DNA of 64,000 bases from Neiella holothuriorum (GCF_019457915.1 NZ_JAHZSS010000022.1:18783-82782); one strand, 5' to 3'; shown: positions 35,854 to 46,801, counted from the stretch's first letter. Notes: generated by a model not told the origin, from the sequence alone. A program made the numbers and translations.

Positions 35854-36303
35854 TTAATGTGAGGGGCGATCTACTTTAGCAAACTGCTCTAACGATTCGA
35901 AAGCTCGTTTGAGAACAAGCGCTAAATCGCGAAATTTAGGTGTAGCGCAGCGGCTAGGTATTTGCTTACAGCCTTGTTCGACCATCGACTGATGTAGCTC
36001 TCCGTACCAACTTCTCAGTCCGCCAGACAGAGGCGATTCGGAACGTTTACCCAACCAATAAAGACCTTGCAGCGGCAAACTCAGCATTAGTAACGCCGAG
36101 GCAACAGCGGGCGGTATAGCATCAGTCAAATTGAGCCCTATCGGCATAGAGACCGCAAGCACAGCAAAAAGCGGCACGAACAGTTGCGCTTTACGAGTCA
36201 GCTGAATAATGCGGTTTTCAGGCATCAATAGCGCTAGCTCAGGGCGCATTGGCCAAGCCCGCATATAATCCTGTCCATCTTTAAATACCTGCATCATTTT
36301 CAT
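35854..36303 (-). CDS. yfbV: UPF0208 membrane protein YfbV
   Basis: YfbV is an inner-membrane protein involved in chromosome organisation in E. coli (control of the Ter macrodomain). The 149-residue product shares the family pattern: GQDYMRAWPMRPELA, two membrane segments and SLPLQGLYWLGKRSESPL. Its position divergent from ackA-pta is the same as in enterobacteria. Three nearby start codons (MKMM) are possible; the first is used here. Confidence 0.9.
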   Translation of the reverse strand: MKMMQVFKDGQDYMRAWPMRPELALLMPENRIIQLTRKAQLFVPLFAVLAVSMPIGLNLTDAIPPAVASALLMLSLPLQGLYWLGKRSESPLSGGLRSWYGELHQSMVEQGCKQIPSRCATPKFRDLALVLKRAFESLEQFAKVDRPSH

Positions 36304-36629
36304 ACTAACGACCTGTGACGTATTGCCGACAACCTATTCGACTACCTCTTCCATAAATAGTGCCGAAACCGCTTCATTTCAAGGCTAAATAACCTTCATT
36401 TGGCGGAGTTGAGATCTCGTACAGCCGCCTCCAATGAAAGTTTCCAACAAAATTTGATATAGATTAAGGTTAAAAGTGGAAAAAACAGTAAAAAAATTAC
36501 AGAATTACCCATCGATTTGTTATAGCCCCGAAAAAAGGTAAATCGAGCCATCTTTGGCTACTATGTATTCACCTTATTGCGGCATCGCTTGTTATCTCCT
36601 ACATCGAACATAAAAGGATACGTTTCGCC
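36304..36629. other. Divergent region between yfbV and ackA
   Basis: This 326-base region contains no frame. An FNR-like box with one mismatch is at 36454-36467, listed separately. AAGGA lies shortly before the ackA ATG. No strong sigma-70 promoter is obvious. Confidence 0.4.
36454..36467. promoter_or_regulatory. FNR-like box upstream of ackA
   Basis: TTGATATAGATTAA differs at one position from TTGAT-N4-ATCAA. It lies 163 bases upstream of ackA. No -10 at class II spacing is seen on either strand, so its role is uncertain. Confidence 0.35.
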
Positions 36630-37826
36630 ATGCAAACTAAGCTTGTTTTGGTTCTCAACTGCGGTAGTTCTTCGCTCAAATTTGCTCTAATCGACTCTCA
36701 AACGGGAGACGAACACCTAAGCGGCTTGGCTGAATGCCTGAGCCTTGTTGAAGCCCGTATGAAGTGGAAACTCAATGGCGAAAAAGTTGAAGAAGAGCTG
36801 GGCGCTGGCGCAGCACACCGAGAAGCACTAGAGCGACTAGTTAAGTTACTGGGTGACGAAGGCTTTAATGAGCAAATCGTTGCAATTGGTCACCGAGTTG
36901 TTCACGGTGGTGAGAACTTCACTGCATCTGCATTGATTACGCCAGAAGTGGTTAAAGGCATTGAAGATTGTGCAACATTGGCACCACTGCACAACCCGGC
37001 TCACTTGATTGGTATTCGCGCTGCTCAAGCGGCGTTCCCATCATTACCACAAACCGCCGTATTCGATACTGCATTCCACCAAACCATGCCTGAAAATGCT
37101 TACCTGTATGCGCTGCCATACAAGCTGTATAAGCAACATGGCGTGCGCCGCTATGGTATGCACGGCACTAGCCACCTATACGTAAGCCGTAAAGCCGCTG
37201 AGATGTTGGGCCAGGACGTTGCTGAAACCAACGTGATTGTGGCTCACCTGGGTAATGGTTCTTCTATTTGTGCCGTTAAAGATGGCAAATCCATTGACAC
37301 ATCTATGGGTATGACTCCGCTTGAAGGCGTTGTCATGGGTACCCGTAGTGGCGACTTCGATCCTGCGATCATCTTCCACTTGGTTGACAAACTTGGTTAC
37401 TCACTTGATGAAGTCAACACCATGGTTCACAAGCAAAGTGGTTTATTGGGTCTGAGCGAAAAAACAAGCGACTGCCGCTTCATTGAAGAAGGCATGGAGC
37501 AAGGCCAACCAGAAGCGGAACGCGCCCACAGCGTGATGACGTACCGCTTGGCGAAACAAATTGCCGCCTACGCCGCAGCACTGCCACGCATTGACGCCAT
37601 CGTATTCACGGGCGGCATTGGCGAAAACTCAGCGAATACCCGTAAAGCGGTTATTGAGCGCTTAGGCATCTTTGGCCTGAAACTGGATGAGCAAGGCAAC
37701 CTAGATGCACGTTTTGGTGCCGACGGTTGTATCACCACCGAAGACAGTAACTTCAAAGCATTGGTTATTCCAACTAATGAAGAGTGGATTATTGCCCAAG
37801 ACAGCGCCCGCTTAGCTGGCGTTTAA
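36630..37826 (+). CDS. ackA: Acetate kinase
   Basis: AckA converts acetyl phosphate and ADP to acetate and ATP, the energy-yielding end of the PFL route. The 398-residue protein shows both kinase signatures: [13 protein letters not shown] near the N-terminus and [10 protein letters not shown], followed by [19 protein letters not shown] is the C-terminal phosphate region. AAGGA precedes the ATG. pta follows after 31 bases in one operon. Confidence 0.98.
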   Translation: MQTKLVLVLNCGSSSLKFALIDSQTGDEHLSGLAECLSLVEARMKWKLNGEKVEEELGAGAAHREALERLVKLLGDEGFNEQIVAIGHRVVHGGENFTASALITPEVVKGIEDCATLAPLHNPAHLIGIRAAQAAFPSLPQTAVFDTAFHQTMPENAYLYALPYKLYKQHGVRRYGMHGTSHLYVSRKAAEMLGQDVAETNVIVAHLGNGSSICAVKDGKSIDTSMGMTPLEGVVMGTRSGDFDPAIIFHLVDKLGYSLDEVNTMVHKQSGLLGLSEKTSDCRFIEEGMEQGQPEAERAHSVMTYRLAKQIAAYAAALPRIDAIVFTGGIGENSANTRKAVIERLGIFGLKLDEQGNLDARFGADGCITTEDSNFKALVIPTNEEWIIAQDSARLAGV

Positions 37827-37857
37827 GCAACCAGAACAAGAATAAGAGGTATACACA

Positions 37858-40011
37858 GTGCAACGTACTATTATGCTGATCCCAATTGGCGAAGGCGTTG
37901 GTTTAACCACCATCAGCCTTGGCCTGCTGCATGCTTTCCAGCGCTTGGGCTTATCGAGCACCTTCTTCAAACCTGTTGGTCAGCCGCGTCCCGGCTACGA
38001 AGGTCCTGAACTCTCTACTCGTATCGTTGCCAACGCAACGGGTACGCCAGTTATTGACTCCATTCCGCTAGAAATGGCCGAAGGTTTAGTCAGTAGCGAT
38101 AAAAAAGACATCCTGCTTGAAGATATCGTTGAACGTTATCAGCGCGACTGCTCTGAAGGCGACGTAGTGATTGTTGAAGGGTTGGTACCAACCCGTCGCC
38201 ACACTTATGCAACTCGTCTGAACTTTGAAATTGCCACAGCTCTGAATGCTGACATCGTATTCGTTACCATCCCTGGCGATGACAAAGCGAAAGATCTGAA
38301 AGAGCGTGTTGAAATCACCTACAACAACTTAGGTGGTAGCAAGAACAAACGCCTGATGGGTGTCATTGTCAACAAAGTTGGCGCACCTGTTGACGAATTA
38401 GGTCGTAACCGTCCTGATCTGTCAGAAATGTTCGATGAAAACGAAGCAACATTGTCTGCCAGCATCGACAAAATTAACTCCGCATTTAGCCGTTCGAAGG
38501 TGCCGCTATTAGGTTGTATTCCTTGGAACTTCGATCTAATTGCACCTCGTGTTTCTGACTTAGCAGAGCACTTGGATGCGAAATACCTGAACAAAGGCCA
38601 AGCGGATACTCGCCGCCTGCGTAGCGTTACATTCTGTGCGCGCAGTATTCCAAACATGATTGAGCACTTTAAGCCTGGCTCATTACTGGTTAGCTCTGCT
38701 GACCGTTATGACGTCGTGGTAGCAGCTTGTTTGGCGGCCATGAATGGCGTTGAAATTGGTGCATTGCTACTTACCGGTGGTTATGAAACTAACCCACTGG
38801 TAATGGAGCTATGTAAGCAAGCGTTCAATAGCGGCCTACCAGTGATGATGATTAACACCAACACTTGGCAAACCTCGCTCACGCTGCAGAACTTCAACCT
38901 TGAATTGCCAATTGACGATGCTGAGCGTTTGCACTTGGTACAAGAGCACGCGGCTCAATTCATTCACAACGACTGGTTGATGGAGTTGATGGATGGCGTA
39001 GAAGCGACTCGTAAACTGTCGCCGCCAGCATTCCGTTATGAATTAACCGAGCTGGCTCGCAGCGCCAACAAGCGCATCGTGTTGCCAGAAGGTGAAGAGC
39101 CTCGGACGATTCGCGCCGCTGCGATCTGTGCCGAGCGCGGTATTGCTCGCCCAGTATTGTTAGGTAACCCGGAAGAAATCATCCGCGTTGCAGAGCAGCA
39201 AGGTGTGATTCTGCCACCATCGGTTGAAATCCTTGACCCAACGGATGTTCTAGAGCAATACGTTGGCCCAATGGTTGAGCTGCGTAAGCACAAAGGCTTA
39301 GAAGAAGTGGTCGCTCGCGAGCACCTTGAAGATACCGTTGTACTCGGCACCATGATGCTGCAAATGGGTGACGTTGACGGCTTGGTTTCTGGTGCGGTTC
39401 ACACCACAGCCAACACCATCCGTCCGGCTCTGCAGTTGGTGAAAACAGCGCCAACTTCATCGCTGGTCTCATCAATCTTCTTCATGCTGCTGCCAGATCA
39501 AGTACTGGTTTACGGTGATTGTGCGATTAACCCAGATCCAAATGCTGAGCAATTAGCAGAAATTGCAATTCAATCTGCAGAGTCTGCCATTGCCTTTGGT
39601 ATCGATCCGAAAGTTGCCATGATCAGCTACTCAACCGGCACCAGCGGCTCAGGCTCTGATGTTGAGAAAGTACGTGAAGCAACCAAGATTGCCCAAGAGC
39701 GTCGTCCTGATTTGATCATTGATGGTCCACTTCAATACGATGCAGCAGTCATGGAAAACGTGGCAGCAAGCAAAGCACCAAATAGCCCTGTAGCTGGTAA
39801 AGCCACTGTGTTCATCTTCCCAGACTTGAACACAGGTAACACCACTTACAAAGCGGTGCAGCGTTCTGCTGATCTCATTAGTATCGGTCCAATGTTGCAA
39901 GGCCTGAACAAGCCAGTGAATGACTTGTCTCGCGGTGCATTGGTTGAAGATATTGTGTACACCATTGCTTTAACTGCAATTCAAGCGAACCAAATGGAAG
40001 CTGCCAAGTAA
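37858..40011 (+). CDS. pta: Phosphate acetyltransferase
   Basis: Pta makes acetyl phosphate from acetyl-CoA. The 717-residue product is the long form with an N-terminal P-loop-like/DRTGG regulatory half (residues about 1-370, [13 protein letters not shown]) and a C-terminal catalytic half ([35 protein letters not shown]). It starts with GTG at 37858, preceded by AAGAGG. The expected transcription terminator is not between pta and the next gene: it lies inside the next gene. Confidence 0.97.
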   Translation: MQRTIMLIPIGEGVGLTTISLGLLHAFQRLGLSSTFFKPVGQPRPGYEGPELSTRIVANATGTPVIDSIPLEMAEGLVSSDKKDILLEDIVERYQRDCSEGDVVIVEGLVPTRRHTYATRLNFEIATALNADIVFVTIPGDDKAKDLKERVEITYNNLGGSKNKRLMGVIVNKVGAPVDELGRNRPDLSEMFDENEATLSASIDKINSAFSRSKVPLLGCIPWNFDLIAPRVSDLAEHLDAKYLNKGQADTRRLRSVTFCARSIPNMIEHFKPGSLLVSSADRYDVVVAACLAAMNGVEIGALLLTGGYETNPLVMELCKQAFNSGLPVMMINTNTWQTSLTLQNFNLELPIDDAERLHLVQEHAAQFIHNDWLMELMDGVEATRKLSPPAFRYELTELARSANKRIVLPEGEEPRTIRAAAICAERGIARPVLLGNPEEIIRVAEQQGVILPPSVEILDPTDVLEQYVGPMVELRKHKGLEEVVAREHLEDTVVLGTMMLQMGDVDGLVSGAVHTTANTIRPALQLVKTAPTSSLVSSIFFMLLPDQVLVYGDCAINPDPNAEQLAEIAIQSAESAIAFGIDPKVAMISYSTGTSGSGSDVEKVREATKIAQERRPDLIIDGPLQYDAAVMENVAASKAPNSPVAGKATVFIFPDLNTGNTTYKAVQRSADLISIGPMLQGLNKPVNDLSRGALVEDIVYTIALTAIQANQMEAAK

Positions 40012-40016
40012 GCGCT

Positions 40017-40511
40017 ATGACGCTATTGGCAAAGCCCCATTGGCTTGAATTGAAATTACCACCGGTACTACTGGTGGTAATTGCAGCCGGACTGATTGTT
40101 ATCAGTCCGGCTTTTTCATATTTTGAATCGGTTAACCAAGCCCGTCAGATGTCCAGTTGGATGCCATTGACGGCAACAGGCTTAATGGCATTGGGCATTA
40201 TCGTTGCAATAACAGGTGTCTATCAATTTCGCCAATATCAAACCACCGTTAATCCAGTAAACCCTCATCACGCCAGTTCTCTAGTTACCACCGGCATCTA
40301 TCGTTTTAGCCGCAATCCGATGTATTTAGGCATGCTAATCGCGTTGCTTGGCTGGTCAGCTTGGTGGCAGCAGCCATTTGGCCTTATCATCACCCAGTTA
40401 TTTAACCTCTATATGAGCCGTTTTCAGATCATTCCTGAGGAGCGGGCGTTGCAAGGTCAATTTGGTCTGCAATTCGATGAATACTGCCAACAAACGAGAC
40501 GCTGGCTCTAA
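40017..40511 (+). CDS. Isoprenylcysteine methyltransferase-like membrane protein
   Basis: The 164-residue protein has four hydrophobic segments and the ICMT/PEMT-family C-terminal motif: TTGIYRFSRNPMYLGMLI and IIPEERALQGQFGLQFDEYC. These proteins use SAM to methylate lipids or protein thiols; the bacterial substrate is unknown. It starts five bases after the pta stop, which suggests coupling. Its codons 13-34 contain two tandem hairpins, the second shaped like an intrinsic terminator. If that terminator is active, the gene is expressed only by readthrough or from its own start further in (Met45 or Met49 would lose the first membrane segment). Confidence 0.8.
   Translation: MTLLAKPHWLELKLPPVLLVVIAAGLIVISPAFSYFESVNQARQMSSWMPLTATGLMALGIIVAITGVYQFRQYQTTVNPVNPHHASSLVTTGIYRFSRNPMYLGMLIALLGWSAWWQQPFGLIITQLFNLYMSRFQIIPEERALQGQFGLQFDEYCQQTRRWL
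40054..40082 (+). repeat. 13-bp hairpin inside the ICMT-like gene
   Basis: The arms AATTACCACCGGT and ACTGGTGGTAATT pair fully, with one G-U, around a 3-base loop. It immediately precedes the terminator-like hairpin. Confidence 0.8.
40085..40116 (+). terminator. Intrinsic terminator of ackA-pta inside the next gene
   Basis: The arms AGCCGGACTGAT and ATCAGTCCGGCT form a perfect 12-bp stem with loop TGTT, followed by TTTT then C. It encodes AGLIVISPAF of the ICMT-like protein. Confidence 0.75.
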
Positions 40512-40619
40512 AGACGCTTTTTGCTGCTTGCATTGTATACACTTTTGCCATTAACCTTGCCGGCCTAAAGTGTATTTAATCTTCACTGACAATTAGTTAA
40601 TCCAATTATCGAGTACATC

Positions 40620-41507
40620 ATGGAACGAGTACCTGTTAGATTGTTGTTCGAGCAAGGCCCCATGCTCAAATCCTTTGCCGGTGTGATTGGGCGCGAAATT
40701 CTGCCCTTCTCTATTGCCCGTAAAAACCCTGATCGTTTTCCTGTGCTAGAGGCAGAATTAGCCACGCCAAGCGAACGCCTATTAAGCCACTACATGGAAT
40801 GGGCAGGTTGCGATAAAGGCCGCTACAGCACCCGAGTTCCGACTCATATTTTCTTTCAGCTGGCGATGCCAATGTGTATCAAACAGCTATCGCTGACTCG
40901 CTACCGATTGAGCAAAGTGATTAATCAAGGCTGTCGGATTAAAATCAGCCGCCCGATCCCATGGGAAGCTCCCGTAGTTGCCAAGGTCTCGCTATCCTCT
41001 ATCAAAGAATTACCCGGTAAAGCACGGGTCACTCAAACCATCGCGATTTACTGTGATGACGAGCTGTCAGCTGAATTACAAGTTGAAACCCTGTTTCCAA
41101 CCAGCGTTGCGAGCAAGCGACGCAGCCAAAAAGCAGAACCAAGCAAAGCGTTTAGCGTGATTGGCCACTGGCAATCCAATCAATATGACGGTCGTAATTT
41201 TGCCTTGTTAAGCGGTGATTTTAACCCCATTCATTGGAGCCGCTGGGTTGGCAAGCTATCGCCGTTTGGCACTCGAGTGCTACACGGCATGGGCACCTTT
41301 ATTCGCAGCGTAGAAGTGCTGCAAAACAATATTCAGACCAACATCAGTGAAATTGATGTGCGCTTTACCGCCCCCCTCCGGCTGCCAGGCGGTGTTAACA
41401 CGCTATTGCATCAACTGGATGCCAACGCCAAATGGCTGCAAGACATACCGCTTCGATTAGAAGACGAGAATGGTCGCCTATTAATGACTGGGCATTACCG
41501 ACGTTAA
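40620..41507 (+). CDS. MaoC-like dehydratase-domain protein
   Basis: The 295-residue protein has a C-terminal hot-dog domain with the hydratase 2 motif LSGDFNPIHWS...FGTRVLHGMGT (residues about 195-228), in which Asp and His are the catalytic pair of R-specific enoyl-CoA hydratases. The N-terminal half is less conserved and may be a degenerate second hot-dog. The likely role is hydration or dehydration of an acyl-CoA/ACP. It is a separate unit 109 bases after the ICMT-like gene, with its own terminator. Confidence 0.8.
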   Translation: MERVPVRLLFEQGPMLKSFAGVIGREILPFSIARKNPDRFPVLEAELATPSERLLSHYMEWAGCDKGRYSTRVPTHIFFQLAMPMCIKQLSLTRYRLSKVINQGCRIKISRPIPWEAPVVAKVSLSSIKELPGKARVTQTIAIYCDDELSAELQVETLFPTSVASKRRSQKAEPSKAFSVIGHWQSNQYDGRNFALLSGDFNPIHWSRWVGKLSPFGTRVLHGMGTFIRSVEVLQNNIQTNISEIDVRFTAPLRLPGGVNTLLHQLDANAKWLQDIPLRLEDENGRLLMTGHYRR

Positions 41508-41531
41508 GCTTATTATTAAGCCGCCTAAATG

Positions 41532-41559
41532 AAAAAAGCCCCTATTCAGGGGCTTTTTT
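41532..41559. terminator. Bidirectional terminator between MaoC-like gene and fumarase
   Basis: The stem GCCCCT/AGGGGC has a 4-base loop with six A upstream and six T downstream, between convergent genes. Confidence 0.9.
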
Positions 41560-41581
41560 GCATACGAACTATAGTGCTGCG

Positions 41582-43108
41582 CTATTTACTTAGTGCAGCG
41601 TCTAAGTCTTCAATCTTCGCTTTCCATAGCGCTGGCCCGCGAACATGAACATTTTCACCTGTGCTATCAACAGCAACAGTTACTGGCATGTCTTCGACTT
41701 GGAATTCGTAAATAGCTTCCATGCCCAAATCTTCAAATGCCACAACACGAGCTTTCTTAATTGCTTTGGCAACGAGGTAAGCCGCACCACCAACAGCCAT
41801 CAGATACACGGCTTTGTGTTGCTTGATACTTTCCACCGCGGCTGGCCCACGTTCGGCTTTACCGATCATGCCAATCAAACCTGTGTCTGACAGCATCATG
41901 TCGGTGAATTTATCCATCCGTGTGGATGTGGTTGGGCCTGCAGGGCCAACAGCTTCATCACCAACGGCGTCGACAGGGCCAACGTAGTAGATAAATTTGT
42001 TAGTAAAATCGACACCTTCAGGCAGCCCTTCACCTTTGCTTAGCATCTCTTGCAAGCGTTTATGGGCCGCATCGCGTCCGGTTAGAATCGTGCCGCTAAG
42101 CAGCACCGTCTCACCGGTTTTCCATTCTTGAATATCGTCTTTACTGATTTCATCTAAATTAACTCGGCGAGCGCTGTCTCCGACTTCCCAAGTCACCTCG
42201 GGCCAATCAGAAATGCTTGGCGCTTTCAGCTCGGCAGGCCCAGAGCCATCGAGATGGAAATGCACATGGCGTGTTGCCGCGCAGTTCGGGATCATGCAAA
42301 CCGGCTTCGATGCAGCATGCGTAGGCGCTGTCTTCACCTTCACATCAACCACTGTCGTCAAGCCGCCGAGGCCCTGCGCACCAATGCCCAGCTTATTGGC
42401 TTTTTCATAGACATCGAGCCTCAATTGCTCATCAGCATTTTCGGCACCTTTTTCAATCAGATCGTGGATGTCGACCGGATCCATCAGTGATTCCTTTGCC
42501 AGCACTGCCGCTTTTTCCGCGGTGCCACCAATGCCAATGCCAAGCATGCCCGGCGGGCACCAGCCAGCGCCCATGGTCGGCAAGGTTTTAAGCACCCATT
42601 CCACCACATCATCAGACGGATTGAGCATCACCATTTTGCTTTTGTTTTCCGAACCGCCACCTTTGGCTGCAATCATCACTTCAACATGGTCGCCCGCTAC
42701 CAGTTCGGTATGAACGACAGATGGCGTGTTGTCTTTGGTATTGATGCGCTTGCCGTTGGGATCCGCAACAATAGAAGCGCGGAGCGGGTTGTCCTGATTG
42801 TTATAAGCTCGTCGCGTCCCTTCATCAATCATCTCTTGCAGGGTCATGTCGCCATCCCACTGCACTTTCATTCCGACTTTGACGAAGCAGGTCACAATAC
42901 CTGTGTCCTGACAAATCGGGCGACGCCCTTCTGCCGACATTCGGCTATTAATCAAGATTTGGGCAATGGCATCTTTGGCAGCCTGAGACTGTTCTTTTTC
43001 ATAGGCTTCAGCGAGTGCATTAACGAAATCGAGCGGATGGTAATAACTGATGTATTGTAGGGCATCAGCCACACTTTCAATTAAGTCGTCTTGGCGAATA
43101 ATAGTCAT
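41582..43108 (-). CDS. Class I (Fe-S) fumarate hydratase
   Basis: This 508-residue enzyme interconverts fumarate and malate with an oxygen-labile [4Fe-4S] cluster. Both class I halves are in one polypeptide: the N-terminal domain with GRRPICQDTGI (Cys66) and the second with PVCMIPNCAATRHVHF. The C-terminal beta domain has GPAGPTTSTRMDKFTD. ATG 43108 (MTIIRQDDLIES) has GGAG at good spacing; the eight codons upstream are rejected. Being single-chain it is FumA/B type. Its Fe-S dependence fits the anaerobic metabolism of the region. I leave the symbol open between fumA and fumB. Confidence 0.95.
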   Translation of the reverse strand: MTIIRQDDLIESVADALQYISYYHPLDFVNALAEAYEKEQSQAAKDAIAQILINSRMSAEGRRPICQDTGIVTCFVKVGMKVQWDGDMTLQEMIDEGTRRAYNNQDNPLRASIVADPNGKRINTKDNTPSVVHTELVAGDHVEVMIAAKGGGSENKSKMVMLNPSDDVVEWVLKTLPTMGAGWCPPGMLGIGIGGTAEKAAVLAKESLMDPVDIHDLIEKGAENADEQLRLDVYEKANKLGIGAQGLGGLTTVVDVKVKTAPTHAASKPVCMIPNCAATRHVHFHLDGSGPAELKAPSISDWPEVTWEVGDSARRVNLDEISKDDIQEWKTGETVLLSGTILTGRDAAHKRLQEMLSKGEGLPEGVDFTNKFIYYVGPVDAVGDEAVGPAGPTTSTRMDKFTDMMLSDTGLIGMIGKAERGPAAVESIKQHKAVYLMAVGGAAYLVAKAIKKARVVAFEDLGMEAIYEFQVEDMPVTVAVDSTGENVHVRGPALWKAKIEDLDAALSK

Positions 43109-43332
43109 TGTTATCTCCGGGATCGGACGCAATCCTTGGGCTGTTGGCCTTATGTACGTCCCGTTGGTTTTTTAGTGTTTTATAGGGTATAGATGTTTTT
43201 CACGCTGGGCCTATGATAACCTCCGGCTCCCAATGCGACTAGGGGACTTTAGTCGTTTGACGGGTGTTTTTTTATACCATACGAACTGGGTCACTCGAGT
43301 CACTAACTCAATCATTGGAATAGAGATTTTTG

Positions 43333-44718
43333 ATGCCGCGCTGCGCCACAATTGAGCCTTTGGATTGGCACCGATTTGGTGATCCAAGTACCTTGGCTCA
43401 ACGATTTTATAAACAGGCTGATTTTATCTGGCTCGATTCAGCCAGCCCTTCTCACAACAATAGCCAGTTTCATATTCTGGCTTGGCAGCCCAGCGTAAAA
43501 GTCGTCGCTCAGCAAGGCCATGTTGAACTGCACGACGCCCGCTCTTTTGTTCCGTCCCTACCCAGCGAACTCAGCCAGTTGCCGTTCGAAGCGCTACGTT
43601 GGCTGGCACAGCAGTTAAGTTGGCCAGCAACCAATCACCTGTTGCCATTCGTTGGTGGTTGGCTTGGTTATTGGGGGTATGATCTAGGCCGCTATATTGA
43701 GCGGCTTCCTAGCATTGCCGAAGCAGACATCAACTTCGCCGATATGTCAGTTGGCTGGTATGACGCCGCAGTGGTGATTGATCAATCAACGAAACAAGCT
43801 TGGTTGGTTGGCGAGAAAGCTGCTGTCGCTGGTTTAAAAAAACAGCTCTTCGAATCTCCCCCGTTGTCACAACTGTCGTTTCAACTAACCAGCGATTGGC
43901 GCTCGAATATGAATGCCAACAGCTACGCAAATAAATTTTCCGCGGTGCAAGATTATTTGTGCGCTGGCGATTGTTATCAGGTGAACTTAGCGCAGCGGTA
44001 TCAAGCGCGCTTCAGTGGCGAACCATTTGCCGCTTACTTGGCGCTAAGAAGCGTTAATTCCGGGCCGTTTTCAGCTTATATCAATTCACCTCAGGGCCAA
44101 GTTTTAAGTCTATCGCCTGAGCGTTTTATCGAGTGCCGAGGCGATCGTATTGAAACCAAACCGATCAAAGGCACACGGCCGCGCGGCAGCACCCAGCAAG
44201 ATGATGAGCAACAGGCCGCCGACTTGCTTCAAGCCGACAAAGATCGAGCAGAGAATCTAATGATTGTCGATTTGCTGCGTAACGATTTGAGCAAAGTTGC
44301 AACCCCAAGCAGTGTTCAGGTGCCCTTGTTATTCGGCATTGAAAGCTTCCCATCGGTACATCACTTGGTTTCAACCGTTCAGGCGCAATTGGCCGAGCAG
44401 TACGATGTGTATGATTTACTGAAAGGAGCATTTCCCGGTGGCTCGATTACCGGCGCGCCGAAAATTCGCGCGATGGAAGTGATTGACGAGCTAGAGCCGC
44501 ACCGCCGCAGTATCTATTGCGGCAGCATCGGCTATATTTCAGTAAACGGTCAGATGGACACAAGCATCACCATTCGTACCTTACTAAGCGATCTCAACCA
44601 CAACATTTTCTGTTGGGCTGGTGGCGGTTTGGTGGCCGATTCAGAATGTAACGCCGAATATCAGGAAACCCATGACAAGGTAAGCCGAATCTTACCAACG
44701 TTAAATCAATTGAAATGA
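43333..44718 (+). CDS. pabB: Aminodeoxychorismate synthase component I
   Basis: PabB makes 4-amino-4-deoxychorismate for folate. The 461-residue protein carries the chorismate-enzyme motifs: KPIKGTRPRG, MIVDLLRNDLSK, and FPGGSITGAPKIRAMEVIDE. The PIKGT motif supplies the lysine typical of PabB (PIKGTxxR) rather than TrpE. ATG 43333 is used; the preceding codon is TTG. The last codons overlap the start of the Nudix gene (ATGA), a conserved pabB-nudL arrangement. Confidence 0.95.
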   Translation: MPRCATIEPLDWHRFGDPSTLAQRFYKQADFIWLDSASPSHNNSQFHILAWQPSVKVVAQQGHVELHDARSFVPSLPSELSQLPFEALRWLAQQLSWPATNHLLPFVGGWLGYWGYDLGRYIERLPSIAEADINFADMSVGWYDAAVVIDQSTKQAWLVGEKAAVAGLKKQLFESPPLSQLSFQLTSDWRSNMNANSYANKFSAVQDYLCAGDCYQVNLAQRYQARFSGEPFAAYLALRSVNSGPFSAYINSPQGQVLSLSPERFIECRGDRIETKPIKGTRPRGSTQQDDEQQAADLLQADKDRAENLMIVDLLRNDLSKVATPSSVQVPLLFGIESFPSVHHLVSTVQAQLAEQYDVYDLLKGAFPGGSITGAPKIRAMEVIDELEPHRRSIYCGSIGYISVNGQMDTSITIRTLLSDLNHNIFCWAGGGLVADSECNAEYQETHDKVSRILPTLNQLK

Positions 44719-45302
44719 CGAGGACTCGCCAGCAATTTCTAACCCGATTTAGTTTGCAGCCTTTGCAAATCGATGACCACAAGGCGGAGTTCCAACACCG
44801 CGCAGCTGTGGTGATCCCGCTATTCGAACAACATCAGCAATTGCACGTTTTGTTTACCCAACGAGCTCCTCACCTGCGTCATCATGGCGGCCAAATTAGT
44901 TTTCCCGGCGGCCGCTATGATGCGGCTGACGGTGATTTAGCCACAACCGCTTGGCGAGAATGCCAAGAAGAAATAGGCGTCACACCCGACAACCTTATCG
45001 GCGCTTTGCCCAAATACGTGTCAAATAGTGGTTTTGCCATTAGCCCCTATTTAGGCTGGTTTAAGCAACCACCCAAAGTGCAACCCAACCCAAGTGAAGT
45101 TGACTTTACATTCGCCGTACCGCTGGTCCACTTGATGAACCCTCAACATCATATCCGTTACACGGTCACCCGAAATCAACGTAGCCTTGATGTCTACTGG
45201 ATTCGCTGGCAACAGGACTATATTTGGGGCGTGACCGCAGGCATTATTCATACCCTATATAGCCACCTCTTTGGCCATACTCAGACAGCCGAACGCACCT
45301 GA
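44715..45302 (+). CDS. nudL: CoA pyrophosphatase, Nudix family
   Basis: The 195-residue Nudix hydrolase has the Nudix box GGRYDAADGDLATTAWRECQ followed by EEIGV, with the upstream THHGGQISFP-type element (LRHHGGQISFPGG) typical of CoA pyrophosphatases. It probably cleaves CoA or its derivatives to 4'-phosphopantetheine. It overlaps pabB by four bases, as in E. coli, indicating translational coupling. Confidence 0.9.
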   Translation: MTRTRQQFLTRFSLQPLQIDDHKAEFQHRAAVVIPLFEQHQQLHVLFTQRAPHLRHHGGQISFPGGRYDAADGDLATTAWRECQEEIGVTPDNLIGALPKYVSNSGFAISPYLGWFKQPPKVQPNPSEVDFTFAVPLVHLMNPQHHIRYTVTRNQRSLDVYWIRWQQDYIWGVTAGIIHTLYSHLFGHTQTAERT

Positions 45303-45417
45303 CAAGATTTGTTGCCAATGCTCGCCGGTATTTTTGTCCTTCGGCACTATCGCGATCGTTTAAGGGCAAGGTTACTATCAGTCTGTTCTGTAAGCTTCTA
45401 ATGGAAAATAATGTTTG

Positions 45418-46788
45418 ATGTTTAGCGTCCGCGAAATGTTCACTGTCGGGATTGGCCCAAGTAGTTCTCACACTGTTGGCCCAATGCGCGCAGCATATGA
45501 TTTTATCCGCCAGCTTGAAGCTCAAAAGCAATTGACCACCGTCACTCATATTCGATGCGAGCTATTTGGTTCGCTCGGTCAAACCGGCAAAGGCCATGGC
45601 TCGGGTAAAGCCGTGATTTTGGGCCTGATGGGGTTACAACCTGAAACCATTGATGTTGATATGGTCGAAGACTTACTCGCTGGCGTTGATGAAACGGAAC
45701 AACTAACCATTCTCGAGCAACACCAGGTGCAATTCCCACGTCGCGGCGCCATTGTGTTTCATCACCGAAAATCGCTTCCCGATCATAGCAACGGGATGCG
45801 GCTTGAAGCCTTGGTTGGCGAGCAGAGCATTTTTAGCCAAGACTATTACTCGACTGGCGGCGGTTTTATTGTGCGCTCAGAGGATTTTGCAACGCAGCAG
45901 CAAGCTAATCAGCAAACCGCATTGCCCTACCCATTTGAAAATTGTGCCGAGCTGCGCCAGCATTGCGATCAACAGGGCTTAACAATTGCTGCGCTCATGC
46001 AAGCTAATGAAGCCAGATGGTGCGACTACAGCGACGTATTGGCACACATTCGCAATATTGCGCAGGTGATGGAGCAATCCATCGTCCGCGGTTGCCGCAC
46101 ACAGGGCGTATTGCCCGGCGGGCTAAAACTCCCACGACGTGCGCCGCTTCTGGCACGCCAACTAAAATCCGAACAAAAAACGAGTCATGATCCGCTGCAC
46201 GCCATGGATTGGGTCAACCTGTATGCGCTGGCAGTCAACGAAGAAAACGCCGCTGGCGGACGCATTGTGACAGCACCAACCAATGGCGCGGCTGGCATCA
46301 TTCCGGCCGTACTCGCATATTACCAACACTTTGTTGGTGAATTGGATGATGACACCCTCGAAACATTTTTCCTCACGGCAACCGCCATTGGCTCATTGTA
46401 CAAACACAATGCGTCTATTTCTGGTGCCGAAGTGGGCTGTCAGGGAGAGGTTGGCGTGGCTTGCTCGATGGCGGCCGCGGCACTCACAGCCATTTTAGGT
46501 GGCACTAATGGTCAGATTGAAAATGCTGCTGAAGTCGGCATGGAGCACAATCTAGGGCTGACCTGTGATCCAATTGGCGGCCTGGTGCAGGTGCCTTGTA
46601 TCGAGCGAAATGCCATGGGCGCCATTAAAGCCATTAACGCGTCTCGGTTAGCCCTTCGAGGCTCGGGCCAGCATAAAGTGTCGTTGGATAAAGTGATCAC
46701 CACCATGCGTGAAACCGGCCGTGACATGCAAAGTAAATACAAAGAAACCGCTCGCGGCGGTTTGGCAGTGAATGTGATTGAATGTTAG
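45418..46788 (+). CDS. sdaA: L-serine ammonia-lyase (Fe-S)
   Basis: The enzyme deaminates L-serine to pyruvate with a [4Fe-4S] cluster. The 456-residue single-chain form contains [13 protein letters not shown] at the N-terminus, then [32 protein letters not shown] and [20 protein letters not shown], which supply the cluster cysteines. ATG 45418 is used over the adjacent TTG. It forms pyruvate, the PFL substrate. It is single. Confidence 0.95.
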   Translation: MFSVREMFTVGIGPSSSHTVGPMRAAYDFIRQLEAQKQLTTVTHIRCELFGSLGQTGKGHGSGKAVILGLMGLQPETIDVDMVEDLLAGVDETEQLTILEQHQVQFPRRGAIVFHHRKSLPDHSNGMRLEALVGEQSIFSQDYYSTGGGFIVRSEDFATQQQANQQTALPYPFENCAELRQHCDQQGLTIAALMQANEARWCDYSDVLAHIRNIAQVMEQSIVRGCRTQGVLPGGLKLPRRAPLLARQLKSEQKTSHDPLHAMDWVNLYALAVNEENAAGGRIVTAPTNGAAGIIPAVLAYYQHFVGELDDDTLETFFLTATAIGSLYKHNASISGAEVGCQGEVGVACSMAAAALTAILGGTNGQIENAAEVGMEHNLGLTCDPIGGLVQVPCIERNAMGAIKAINASRLALRGSGQHKVSLDKVITTMRETGRDMQSKYKETARGGLAVNVIEC

Positions 46789-46801
46789 CGCCAAGCTCGG
46801 G

